NCBI GenBank assembly: GCA_022410635.1
Contig: JAJVDF010000451.1
Location: 226,650 to 290,649 of the forward strand
Direction: 5' to 3'
Length of the DNA stretch: 64,000 bases
Source of the DNA: Tretioscincus oriximinensis
Lineage: Eukaryota > Chordata > Lepidosauria > Squamata > Gymnophthalmidae
The notes below the pieces were generated by a model that did not search any database, was not told where the DNA came from, and saw nothing but the letters and a program-made list of their open reading frames with translations. The translations under genes were made by a program, and so were the position numbers. Shown piece by piece: positions 22,524 to 32,126 of the stretch. Each line of letters begins with the position of its first letter. Position 1 is the first letter of the stretch.

Positions 22524-22795
22524 AAGAAGAGGAAGAAGAAGAATCCGGCTTTTATATCCTGNTCTTGGGACGCAGAGTGGCCTACAAGGTTATTTTTTGC
22601 TCGAAGGCTTACATCTGTTCTATTTTAACCCCCATGTTGCGGTGGTATCTATTAATCTACTCATAAATGTCTTTACTTTTGTTTGCTGAAGCTGAAGCTA
22701 GTAGAGGGTGCTCAGCCCACTCCATACATGGTCCTCAAACTCTGATATCTTTTATTGAAACACCAAAGCTCTTAACTGCTGCATGACAGTGCCTT
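22524..22795 (-). mobile_element. SINE-II, diverged copy
   Basis: A GAA-rich start, an acgcagagtggcctacaagg tail match, gctcgaaggcttacatctg and a degraded head (cttaactgctgcatgacag). Clearly older than the other copies. Confidence 0.65.
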
Positions 22796-22984
22796 TTTTG
22801 GTGAAGCAGAGATGGTGTATTGGAAATACCTATATAGCTGTTTGTCCCCTTTTCTGTTGTTCAAACACAGGTGGTGACACTGCATTTGGGTGATGGGGAT
22901 ATTGGTGAACAGTAAAGAAGTTTTCCATCACATACCCATTAAGGGTATCTGTACGAAGTCAGAAAATGAGTCTAATTTTAGGAT

Positions 22985-23480
22985 TATGCTATTATGGTGA
23001 AGGAGACACTCCAAAAAGGGAAGAAGACTCACAAAAGAGAAATACAATTATTAGACTTACTATCCGATTGCTCTCTAGAACAGATGGTTGTAGAATCAAC
23101 TAGAATCAAATGCATTAGAAATACAATAAGGATCCTACCAGAAAATAGGTGGATCACTACATGGCAATTAACAGAAGAGGATAATCAAGGAGGTTCCGGA
23201 AAAGTTAAATTAATCCTTTGCCTCAGTTTTCACTGAAGAGAACAGAGGTTGTATACTAGCAACTGAGTCAGTTTTTTTAGAAAGGGCATCAGAGGAATTA
23301 AATAGGATAGAGATAACAACAAAAGTATGCCATGAAAGCTATGTGCATTGCCCTTTGGTAAAAAGGGCATTATAAATAAATATTATTATAACAAAGGAAG
23401 AGGTCCTTGCTAACCTTAAATTGAACATGTATAAATCCCCGACCCAGGTGGCATTTACCCCAGAAATTAAGATTGGAGTT
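22985..23480 (+). mobile_element. CR1 ORF2 fragment, split by a SINE scrap
   Basis: The + strand encodes stretches that parallel the CR1 copy on the minus strand at 57.7-58.0 kb. They include a SVF-type residue block, SEELNRIEIT at about 23,280-23,310, and EEVLANLKLN at about 23,400, the region just upstream of the RT domain. It is interrupted at 23,320-23,387 by a SINE-I tail fragment. Dead. Confidence 0.65.
23320..23387 (+). mobile_element. SINE-I tail fragment with target-site duplication
   Basis: catgaaagctatgtgcattg, then cattataaataaatattatt resembles the SINE-I/L2-type 3' end, internally shortened. It is flanked by ataacaa at 23,313-23,319 and 23,388-23,394, which fits a target-site duplication inside the CR1 fragment. 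Confidence 0.55.
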
Positions 23481-23564
23481 ACATTTGCTACCTTCTAATC
23501 TTCATTAGAAAGGATTAGTAGAAAGTTATTAGAATAACACCTTAGCACTCTTGACTCTGCATTT

Positions 23565-23705
23565 TCAAGTACTTTGTTTTATCTGAAAAAGTAGACGTGT
23601 CTCAGAAAGCTTATGCCACCCACTTTTCTCTCAAGTTAGTCTCAAAGTGCTACTAGCTCCTTTGCTGGACTTTCTACTAGACTAACATGGCTATTTCTCT
23701 GATTT
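23565..23705 (+). mobile_element. Penelope-like element 3' end
   Basis: gtagacgtgtct, gaaagcttatgccacccac and gttagtctcaaagtgctact match the 3' block of the element at 42.8 kb, followed by ctagactaacatggctat. Truncated at the 5' side; the ribozyme-like core is degraded (CTGAAAA). Confidence 0.7.
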
Positions 23706-24829
23706 TGTTTTATCTGCAAGTTTCTAAAAACTTCCTTGGTATCTGTTGATCTCTCATAACTATTTTCATGACATCCCAAATTGTGTTGTTTTGTTTCACT
23801 GAGTGAGCTCATTTATAACGAAGTTTGAATTAATTTCTCCTCCTTATTGAACAAGAGGGAATTAAGTCAACTTCTTTGGTAGTGTTTGGTTTCTGCATCC
23901 ATGGTGATTTGTAATGATACTGTGTGTGCTTGGAGAACAACTATATTCCCAATTTGAATGTTGTTTATTTTGGATGTTAACTTCTTGATAAATAAAATAA
24001 AATTTAAAGTAGAGGAAGATTTGTATTAGAGGAAGGAGCTCAAATTTGTGCAGTAATTATTTCAAGGCATATTTGCTTGCTTTACTATTTTAACATAACC
24101 ATGATTGATTTTCTAGTGTTATTTTTTATATTCTGTTAAGGGTCCCATAATGTATTTTTTTCCTTTCAGCAACCTATGAGGAGGCATATCTTTAACATTC
24201 TAAGTCCCCATGTTGGTAGCTTAGTTAATAGGCAACAGCCCCAAGCCGTCATACAACCAAACCCACAAGCTGTGGACCAGAAATGTCCACTTTATACATG
24301 TGTGGAGAGGCAGAATATTGGGGGATCAATGATCCACAGTGAAGCTAGAAGGTTTAAAACTGATAAACTCTTTGATATTTTAAAATACAGCGATTTTCTT
24401 AAAAAAAATTCACCACAGCCTAAAAGCTTTATTTAAAAAAAACTTAAAGCACTGTTACTTTCTCTCTATTTTTGATTCCCTTCCCAGTAATAAGGGGTGG
24501 CGTGGGGAGAAAAGAGATAGAGCTGGGGTGGGTAAGCATAACATATGGACTGGAGCAATTCCTGGGAATTGATCTGCTGCTGTGGACAAGAACAAAAACC
24601 TGGAATGGATACAATTTGGTTTAAATTTAAGTTTAAATCCAACTTCAGTCCAAATATACTGTAGAATGGAAGAACATATCAGCAGAGTGAATAGTAATTT
24701 TATAGTTAAATAGTAAAATTTCAATATAACAGTCTTTTTACAGTTAAATGGTTTGATTTAAGTTGAACATTCCACCTCAGGTATTTAAGAAAGTTACACT
24801 GCTCAACCCTACATTTCTCTATACGCCAG
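23706..24829. other. one 86-codon open frame of unknown nature, otherwise empty
   Basis: An open frame at 24,176-24,436 begins just after a splice-acceptor-like tract (tttttttcctttcag, AG near 24,168). It encodes a hydrophilic peptide rich in Gln and Pro with no domain I recognise. It may be chance or a fragment of an old element. Confidence 0.35.
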
Positions 24830-25140
24830 GCTGATTTTGTTCTCATTTTGATCAAAACCAGTACTTTGGATTTCTAATGGGTTATCTTCAATTGTTCCTG
24901 GTTGCAATTTGTGCTCAATTTTGAGAGCATCCTTTGAAGTCCAATTTTAGTATATGAGATTAAGACTGTATTATTGGCACTGAGTAGGGTGGAGACCTTA
25001 TGATCTCCTGTGAATGTAGAGAAGTGCTCTGTTGAGTTCGTCACTGGAACAATGTCATTTATGTAGATGTTAAACAGAAGGGGAGCCAGTATGCGCCCCT
25101 ACTTCACCCCTCTATTAATTGGGATGGGTTCAGTTAATTT
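24830..25140 (-). mobile_element. LINE reverse transcriptase fragment, clade uncertain
   Basis: On the minus strand the frame reads LTEPIPINRGVK, a stop, then ILAPLLFNIYINDI (RT motif B region) and farther on TKIGLQRMLSKLS. The catalytic Tyr-x-Asp-Asp region is degraded. Short and with a stop in the motif, so a relic. It may belong with the C-terminal fragment at 51.1 kb. Confidence 0.55.
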
Positions 25141-25624
25141 TGAAGAGGGTAAATCCATGTCAAATCAACCAGTGAATAAAAGCTTCATGACATGAATGTT
25201 GCTAATTCTGTGTGTATATGTTCCTTATTATAAAAAGAGTAAAAATTATATTTTTGTTGTTTTTTACCACTTGTTATTTACTTATCAAATTTCCAAAATT
25301 ACCAGAAAACAAAAAAAAAGAGCTAAGAGCCATATACATAAATTACAGTTATTTGAAAACCATAATACCTACAGACCCAGAACAGGTATCATTTTAACGC
25401 TTATGAATAGAGCTTTCCTTTGATGTGCAATACAATGTCATTGATGTTTGAAAATAATTTTCAAAAATAAAAATGTTCAAATAATAGAATTTTGAAAAAA
25501 CAGAATTTTGAATTTTTTTGAAAAAATTCTCACATAAAAGTACATGTCTTCTACATATCCCCTCAAAATTTCAGAATGGTATCCCAATTTTCTTGAAAAC
25601 AAAGCTGCTTAAAAACTTGAAAAA

Positions 25625-26520
25625 TATATTCTATTTTTCAGTTGGTTCAGTAGCGCAGTACAAGAACCATAAAAACTTTGCAAATTTGTGTAATCATTAC
25701 AATGATTTCCAAGGCATTGAAGAAGAATAGCATTTTTATGCAACTGCACATGGCAAAGGAGCCTGTGATGGTGTTGGAGGCGCAGTAAAAAGACTTGAAG
25801 CAAAGGCCAGCCTTCAAAACCCATTCTCAAATCAAATCATGATTCTTCAGCAGCTATTTCAATGGAGAAAAGTTAACATTCCTGCTATAGGTTTCTTTAA
25901 TTTCAACAAAAGAAGAATACCTGGAAGAAGAGAATTTGCTACAAACTCAATTTGATGAAGTAGTTGCTGTTCCAGGAACTCAGAAGTTTAATGCTTATCT
26001 ACAAATATCTACCAATATCTACCAATTGTTGTGGAGAAAGCAACAAAAGCTATGTGCGCCACCCTATGATTGGCCGCCCTGAGATCTATGGGTATAGGGG
26101 GGGATACAAGTACAAATAAATAAATAAATAATGCTTATCTACCAATATCAACTGAAAAGTTTGCAACAAAACTTTTTTCATTTTCTGAAAAAACCTCTTT
26201 CCATCACATTAATATAATTTCTAAAGCTGGAGATAAACATTTTGATCACATAAGTGGTTTTGTGGCATGTGCGTATGACAATTTCAACGGATGCTGTTGT
26301 ACGTGAACTCTCCTTATCATTCCTATATCCAGCTGGGCCAACAACATCCTTAATCTTTCCTACGAAATCAGGTGTTTTCATCATGCCAGCAAACTACATC
26401 CTTTGCAAATAAGATCCAGTTACAGCTACAGGGAGGACATATCAACTAACCACACAGGAGATGGCAGTGGCATCCTCTGCTCTAGCCAAGAAAAGAGACA
26501 TTCTTTATAATTAGTTGTGT
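25625..26520 (+). pseudogene. transposase relic inside the long-TIR element
   Basis: The first readable segment (25,625-25,730) is a transposase core with a Ser-Val-Gly in place of the Ser-Asp-Gly usual in the family, so a likely catalytic acid is lost. The HGKGACDGVGG block follows in another frame. The C-terminal block (about 26,290-26,500) has PAGPTTS, a YILCK followed by a stop, and GRTYQL. The frame is broken several times and split by a SINE. No protein can be made. Confidence 0.6.
26027..26130 (+). mobile_element. SINE-I, 5'-truncated, with target-site duplication
   Basis: Only the 3' part is present (tgttgtggagaaagcaacaa to the ATAAATAA tail). atgcttatctaccaatatc at 26,131 repeats atgcttatctacaaatatc at 25,991, giving a long imperfect target-site duplication. 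It lies inside the transposase relic, so it post-dates that element. Confidence 0.85.
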
Positions 26521-27604
26521 ATATATAATGTTCAAATGTTGTGCTCTTAAGTGCTTCTGTTCCTTATCCTTGTGAAAAGAAAATTTAATTTTTGTATGAT
26601 ACCATTCTGAAAATTTGAGGGAATATGTAGAAGACATGTACTTTATGTGAGAATTTTTTCAAAAAAATTCAAAATTCTATTATTTAAAAATTATTTTCAA
26701 ACATCAACAACATTGTGATGCATATCAATTCATATCTATTCATAAGTTTTAAAATGACACATGAATCAGATCTGAAGGTATTATGATTCTCGGGTAAATG
26801 CAAATTAAGTATATGGCCGTTAGTAAATTTTGTGGTTTTTTAACTATATTAAAAAATTGATATCTCAGAAATGAGTGGTCAGAAGAAAAAAAATCACAAT
26901 TTATACTTGTCTCATGTAAGGAACAAATAAAAAAAATACTTTGAAAATCCATCACATTGACTTTCAAAATCAATGTTTTATTGGTTGATTTGACATGGAA
27001 TTACCCAAAAACTTTCTATCAACCAAAAGGTAGACCAGTTGTTTGCAAACTAAAGAAAAGTTTGTATGATTTCAAACAAGCAGCCGGATCCTAGGAATGA
27101 AAGATTGACAACATTGCTGATAGAACAAGATTTTCAGCAAAGAACAGCAGAACCATGTATGTTTTAAAGGATGGAGAATGGGCAATATGAATGTGTGCTC
27201 ATTTCCATAGACTTATTATTGTGTTGCCAGAATAAAGAGGAAGCATCAAAGACTGCTGATTCCTTAAATCAATTTGTAGAAGTAAAACAACTAGGAGAGG
27301 CACAATAATACCATGCTATAAAAATGGAAATAATCCAAGCTGGGGGTTTTCTTCTTAACCAAAAACATAAGATTGTGGACTTTATAGAATCTCTAAACAC
27401 GTTGGATGCCATAAGTGTCAACACTCTTGTGGACCTCGCATATCAGAATATTCAGGCAGGAGATCTACTNAAAGATAACATCACTACAGAGAAGCAATTG
27501 GAAAACTTGTATACCAAATACAGTAACAAGGCAGGTATATCAACAGCAGTTAGCATACTGAGTAGGAAAACAAATTAATTGGAATGCTGTTAAGAGTTGC
27601 CAGA

Positions 27605-27893
27605 CATGAATGCATGAATGGCTCAGTCGCTAAAGAATCTGGGAGATCGGGTTTCGAAGCCCTGTGTCGGACGTGGGGAGGGATGAGCAACTTCTCCTAA
27701 CCTGTAGCTCTAGCCAACCCAGCTATTCGGAAGCAAAAATTGCAAGAAATTGCAAGATACATGGGAACCACTACAGCCTGGTGGGGAAGATAGAATGTGA
27801 GCCTTCAGGCAAAATACCCTTGTAAGCCGCTTTGTGTTCCTCTGAAAGATGAGAAAAGCGGGGTATAAGAACCCAGTTCTTCTTCAGATAAGT
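27605..27893 (+). mobile_element. SINE-II inserted in the copia pol relic
   Basis: gaatggctcagtcgctaaag head, a shortened B-box region (gggtttcgaagccctgtg), acccagctattcggaagc body and the BovB-type tail. It separates the end of the RT-connection region from the RNase H domain of the copia element, so it inserted later. I see no clear target-site duplication. Confidence 0.85.
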
Positions 27894-28408
27894 AATCAAA
27901 ACAAAAGACTTAAAATATTTTATCCAATGACAAGTCACCACCAATAGGATATGTGGATGCTGACTGGGGTGAAGAGAAATCAAATTATAAATTAACAAGT
28001 GAATCTTTTCTTTTATGGAGAAAACTTGATCAGTGGGACGAGCCAAAAACTGTCTGTTGTTGTGAAATCAACTGCAGAATCTGAATGCATATCTGCTTGC
28101 AATGCATGCAAAGAGAGGGTTGTACAAATTCTGAAGGATTTTGGAATAAATGAGCCTGAGCCAGTTACTGTATTTGAGGACAATCAGGTTTGCATCGATC
28201 TAATGAAGAGTGTGAATATAAAGAAAGGAAATAAGCATATTGCAATCAAAATAGCTTCTGTGAGAGACNTGCAACAGATGGGACGTATTGATACAAAATA
28301 TTGCCTTCAGAGGAGATGGTGGCTGATATATTGACCAAGTCAATGACTAGGTTACAATTTGAGAATCTGTGTAAAGTATTGTGTTTGTATGACCTGAGTG
28401 ATTAGCAC

Positions 28409-28421
28409 TTAAGAGGGGGTT
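28409..28421 (+). other. copia polypurine tract
   Basis: ttaagagggggtt sits directly before the TGTTGG start of the LTR and after the pol stop codon, the expected place of the plus-strand primer. Confidence 0.7.
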
Positions 28422-29180
28422 TGTTGGATTTGTACAACTGCATGTCACTCCTGTCATGCAGAAGCCAGCAACTGACTGCATATTTGTCTGGCAATGTCAT
28501 TCTGTCAGTTGTCAGCCAGTGAATATGCTGACAGTTAAACTGTTCAGTTAGTTGAGAGTTTTTCTGTAACTGTAGACAAGTAGTTAAGCTTTATGGTGTG
28601 TATTTAATTAAGAAGTTATGTTCTCAAATAGAATATTTTAAAGTCAACAACTAGTATATGTCGCCTCTCAAGTTTGTCAAATTAACTCTGCTGCCAAAGT
28701 TGTTGAAAGAAGACTAGGACAACAATGTCCAATAGAAATGCTGAAAAGATGGGACTCAGCGAGTGAGAGCCACCAGTGTCTTTGTAGTTTTGTTAGCATA
28801 GGAAGCACATGTTCTCTCCTTCAATCCTGAAGCTTGAACCATTAATATAGGAGATGGCTAGATCTGCTGTGGTAGAATTCAAGTAGAAAAGTTGTCATAA
28901 GTATATGATATGTCTATAGTTAAATATTTTGACTGTTAGCAAAAACTGTTGATGTTTTGGAGGGAAAACCCCTGACTTTTGAATGTAACCAATAACTGAG
29001 CTGTATTTTGAATGGGAAAAGCAGGAACCCAGTGATTGGTTGAAACACTGTATAAATAAAGCTGCTCTGGCAGCAGGCAGTCACTGCAGACCTGACTAAG
29101 GGCCACCTTAGAGCTGAATAAAACCTCTTTCAGAGCTGAATCACTTATCTGACTGGTATTTTCGGTAGCAGGGGCTCACA
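28422..29180 (+). mobile_element. copia 3' LTR (about 760 bp)
   Basis: It starts TGTTGGATTTG after the polypurine tract and a plausible end is ggggctcaca near 29,180 (TG...CA). It carries a TATAAATA at 29,051 and an AATAAA at 29,117 in the order expected for promoter and poly(A) signal. The exact end is not proven because no 5' LTR is in the window. Confidence 0.65.
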
Positions 29181-29504
29181 AAAGTCCTTTTGCACTTCTC
29201 TTCCTCCATAAGGATCCATGCAGCATACATACACAAGCAAACACTAAATAATGTCAGGATGCAGAAGCGTTTCCAGAATTATAGTTTTACACATTTATTT
29301 AAACCTGGGGGAGGCAAATGGGGTGTTTTTTTTTGCAACCTGTGAAGTGTGGCTATTGCAGAGAAATACCTATGGAAACTTTAACAGCATTTCAGACAAA
29401 AGCATACAGAAGCATAGGCAAGGGAGCATACCATTTTCTGCGCTAAAAGAACGAAATCTTTCTCATAGACTTGTATTGCTGTACTTTTGTCTGGGACAGA
29501 ATGC
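29181..29504. other. no feature recognised
   Basis: Sequence between the copia LTR and the next SINE; nothing supported. Confidence 0.4.
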
Positions 29505-29812
29505 ACTGATAGCTCAGTCGCTAAGGAATCCGTCTCTCAACTGGGAGATGGGGTTTCGAAGCCCTGTGTGGGACGTGGGGAGGGGTGAGCACCTTCCACT
29601 AGCCTGTAGCTCTAGCCAACCCAGCTATTCGAAAGCAGGAACTGCAAGAAATTGCAACTGACTGCAAGTAGATACATGGGAACCACCAGAGTCTGGTGGG
29701 GAAGATAAAATGTGAGCCTTCGGGCAAAATACCCTTGTAAGCCGCTTTGAGTCCCTTTGAAAGGTGAGAAAAGCGGGGTATAAGAACCCAATTCTTCTTC
29801 TTCTTCTTTTCT
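29505..29812 (+). mobile_element. SINE-II, well-preserved
   Basis: gcactgatagctcagtcgct head, gggtttcgaagccctgtgtg B-box region, acccagctattcgaaagca body, gccgctttgagtccctttga tail and CTT run. One of the copies closest to the family consensus. Confidence 0.92.
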
Positions 29813-30260
29813 TACTGGCTGAAAATAATATCTAATACATTTTAGTGTTTTTGAGCTGTTTGGAAGAAAATTTTACTTTTAAAGTATAAAATGTAATCTG
29901 GAAGATAAAACTTTGTGTGCATGTTATAGGAAGGAAGGGGGGCACTTCAGATTTGGTGTTTGGGTAAGGCATGTCCAAGAGAGCACTGCATTTCACTGTG
30001 CTGTCATTGTTTCAAACAATGAATGACAAGCTGTCCATGCCAGTGTGTTGCAGATTCATGAATGTTTACATTAACTAGAAAGTAGCTACACTGATTTCCC
30101 CATCAATTGTGTGTTCTCCCTCGTACATTTTTTGTGATAATCAAATCTAGGGTAGGTGTGTGTGCAGGCTAAAGTATAAATTCACTTCATTTCTAATTAT
30201 CTTTCCATTCCTTGCACCAGTTCTAATGAGTGCCAGGCACTTCAGGCCAAGCCTATCCTA
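29813..30260. other. no feature recognised
   Basis: AT-rich intronic sequence; no support for a gene or repeat. Confidence 0.4.
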
Positions 30261-30262
30261 CA

Positions 30263-31470
30263 TAGGAACATAAGAAGAGCCGTACTGGATCAGGCCAGAG
30301 CCCATCTAATCCAGCATTCTGTCTCACACAGATGCCCACCAGATGCACCTAGGCAGTCTGAACAGAGGAAAGCAAAATATGCTTCTGTTCATGACTCCCT
30401 GCAAATGGTATTTCAGGAGTCCTGCCTGTTGCTCCATCCCGGAGGCAACATCCAGACATCCATCCTAGTATCCATTTATATCCTTGGTGTCCATAAACCT
30501 GTCTAGTTCTGTCTTGAAACTATCCAAGCTGTTAGCTACCACTACCACTACAGGAAGTAAATTCCACAGGTCGATGACCCTCTGGGTGAAAAAATACTTT
30601 CCTTTGTCTGTTCTCACTTTTCTACCCATCAGTTTTAAGGAGTGCCCTCTGGTCCTTGTGTTGTGTGATAGAGAAAACATTTTTTCTCTATTCACCCTAT
30701 CTATCCCATGCATGATTTTGTACACTTCACTCAGATCACCTCTCAAATGTCGCCTTTCGAGGCTGAAGAGGCCCAGGCACAGCCTGACTTCATAAGGGAG
30801 GTGCTCCAGACCCTTGATCATTTTTTGCCCTTTTCTGCACCTTCTCTAGTTCCACAATATCCTTCTTGTGATGTGGTGACCAGAATTGAACACAGTATTC
30901 CAAATGTGGCCTCACCACAGATGTATAAAGAGGCAAAACAACATTTGCTGACTTGTTTTCAATTCCTTTCCTAATTATCCCCAACATGGAATTTGCTTTT
31001 TTGCTGCTGCTGCACACTGGGTTGANATTTTCATTGAATTGTCCACCAACACCCCAAGATCCTTTTCTTGCTCGGTCACAGAAAGCTTGGTACCCATTAG
31101 GTGGTAGGAGTAGTGTAGGTTCTTTCCCCTAATGTGCATGACCTTGCACTTAAATTGAAGTCCATTTGCCTCTTTGATGCCCACTCACCCAATATCAGTA
31201 GGTCANTCTGGAGTGCCTTACAATCATTTTCAGTTTCCACTACCCTGAACAGTTCAGTGTCGTCAGCAAACTTGGCTACTTCATTATTTACCTCAGCATC
31301 CAGATCGTTTATAAATATATTGAAAAGCAAAGATCCCAGTACAGACCTCTGTGGTACTCCACTTCTTACCTCTTTCCACTCAGAGAACTGTCCATTTATT
31401 ACTACCCTCTGTTTTCTATCTTTTAGCTAGTTCCCAATCCAAGACAAAGTCTGTCCTCTTATACCATGAG
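30263..31470 (-). mobile_element. CR1 LINE, 5'-truncated, ORF2 C-terminal half
   Basis: Minus-strand frames encode the end of CR1 ORF2. The RT catalytic motif reads KFADDTELF (near 31,270), after MLFNIFINDLDAEV. Then come MGTKLSVTEQEKDLGVLVDN (near 31,080), [20 protein letters not shown], and finally FTQRVIDLWNLLP and SLDSFKTELDRFMDT. The 3' untranslated tail ends at 30,263 with an aagaacataag-type terminus. Frameshifts and an N interrupt the frame. Upstream sequence is missing. Confidence 0.85.
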
Positions 31471-31836
31471 TGTGGAGCTTTTTATGAGCCTTTGAAGACG
31501 GAGTTTATCAAAAGGATTTATCAAAATTATCTACAGGGAAATAGCATTTGTGTCGAGAAGAATGCTGTGCACAAATGACAAGGTGTGACATTTAATTTCA
31601 ATATTGCTTTCCATTATATTGTACTGGGGGAGCAGCAGGGAGCATTCACGGACAGCAAGCAGATGACATGAGTCTCTTCTGAGACCAAGAAAAGAGAAGA
31701 AATGTCCTCCTGATTTTTTTTAAGGTTCTAGCATAGATAACCATTGATATCCAGCTCACACACGAGTTAAATGGCTATGGGGTAACTGCTGTCACTTTAC
31801 ATCCTCCCATGGTACAAGAAGATAGTGTTGTTCCTA
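31471..31836. other. no feature recognised
   Basis: Short stretch between CR1 and a SINE; nothing supported. Confidence 0.35.
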
Positions 31837-32126
31837 GGAGGAGGAGGAGGAGGAGGAGGAGAAGAAGAAACGTTTTTTTTAATAACCCCCTTTTCTCACC
31901 CGAAGGGACTCAAAGTGGCTTAAAAGGCTTACATTCTATGTTTCCCAACAGGCTTTGATGGTTCCTAGTTATCTAGTTGCAGTCAGTTGCAATTTATTGC
32001 CATTCTTGCTTTTGAATTGCTGGGTTGGCTAGAGCCACATGCTAGTAGAAGGTGCTCACTCCTCCCCATGTCTGACCTGATCTCCCAGATGAGAGACCAT
32101 ATCCTTAGTGACTGCTCCAATAAATG
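31837..32126 (-). mobile_element. SINE-II with (GGA)n end
   Basis: The tail run is gga/gaa repeats (31,837-31,870), followed on the minus strand by a diverged BovB-type tail, body and head. Deletions and substitutions mark an old copy. Confidence 0.8.

Larger units (their letters stand above)
25147..27006 (+). mobile_element. DNA transposon with ~400-bp terminal inverted repeats and broken transposase
   Basis: The outer 437 bp (25,147-25,583) and the outer 408 bp on the right (26,599-27,006) are inverted copies of each other. Both begin GGGTAAWTCCATGTCAAAT when read inward and end at TCAGAATGGTATC. The centre (about 25,625-26,520) holds a relic gene on the + strand. Its readable parts are a VAQYKNHKNFANLC segment, then ATAHGKGACDGVGGAVKRLE, and near the C-terminus SFLYPAGPTTS and a GRTYQL motif. 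This order is that of a transposase-like protein family widespread in invertebrate genomes, recalled from memory. Stops, frameshifts and probably an internal deletion kill it. A SINE-I tail is inserted at 26,027. I do not assign the superfamily; a Sola-type element is one guess. No matching target duplication is visible. Confidence 0.8.
27010..28421 (+). mobile_element. Ty1/copia pol relic (RT and RNase H)
   Basis: The + strand encodes copia-type RT: RPVVCKLKKSLYDFKQA near 27,030, then VEVKQLGEAQ and MEIIQAGGFLLNQKHKIVDF (27,324 on). After a SINE insertion the RNase H part follows: GYVDADWGEEKSNYKLTS near 27,950, VVVKSTAESECISACNACKE, PVTVFEDNQVCIDLMKS, and a last block with EEMVADILTKS. A stop near 28,403 precedes a polypurine tract. 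Integrase and gag are absent, and frameshifts and stops occur in RT. The left side abuts the long-TIR element. Copia elements are uncommon in vertebrates, which makes this readable copy notable. Confidence 0.85.

Noticed and set aside
28001..28334. 111-residue frame as a separate host gene.
   Set aside because: It carries copia RNase H motifs and is followed by a polypurine tract and LTR.
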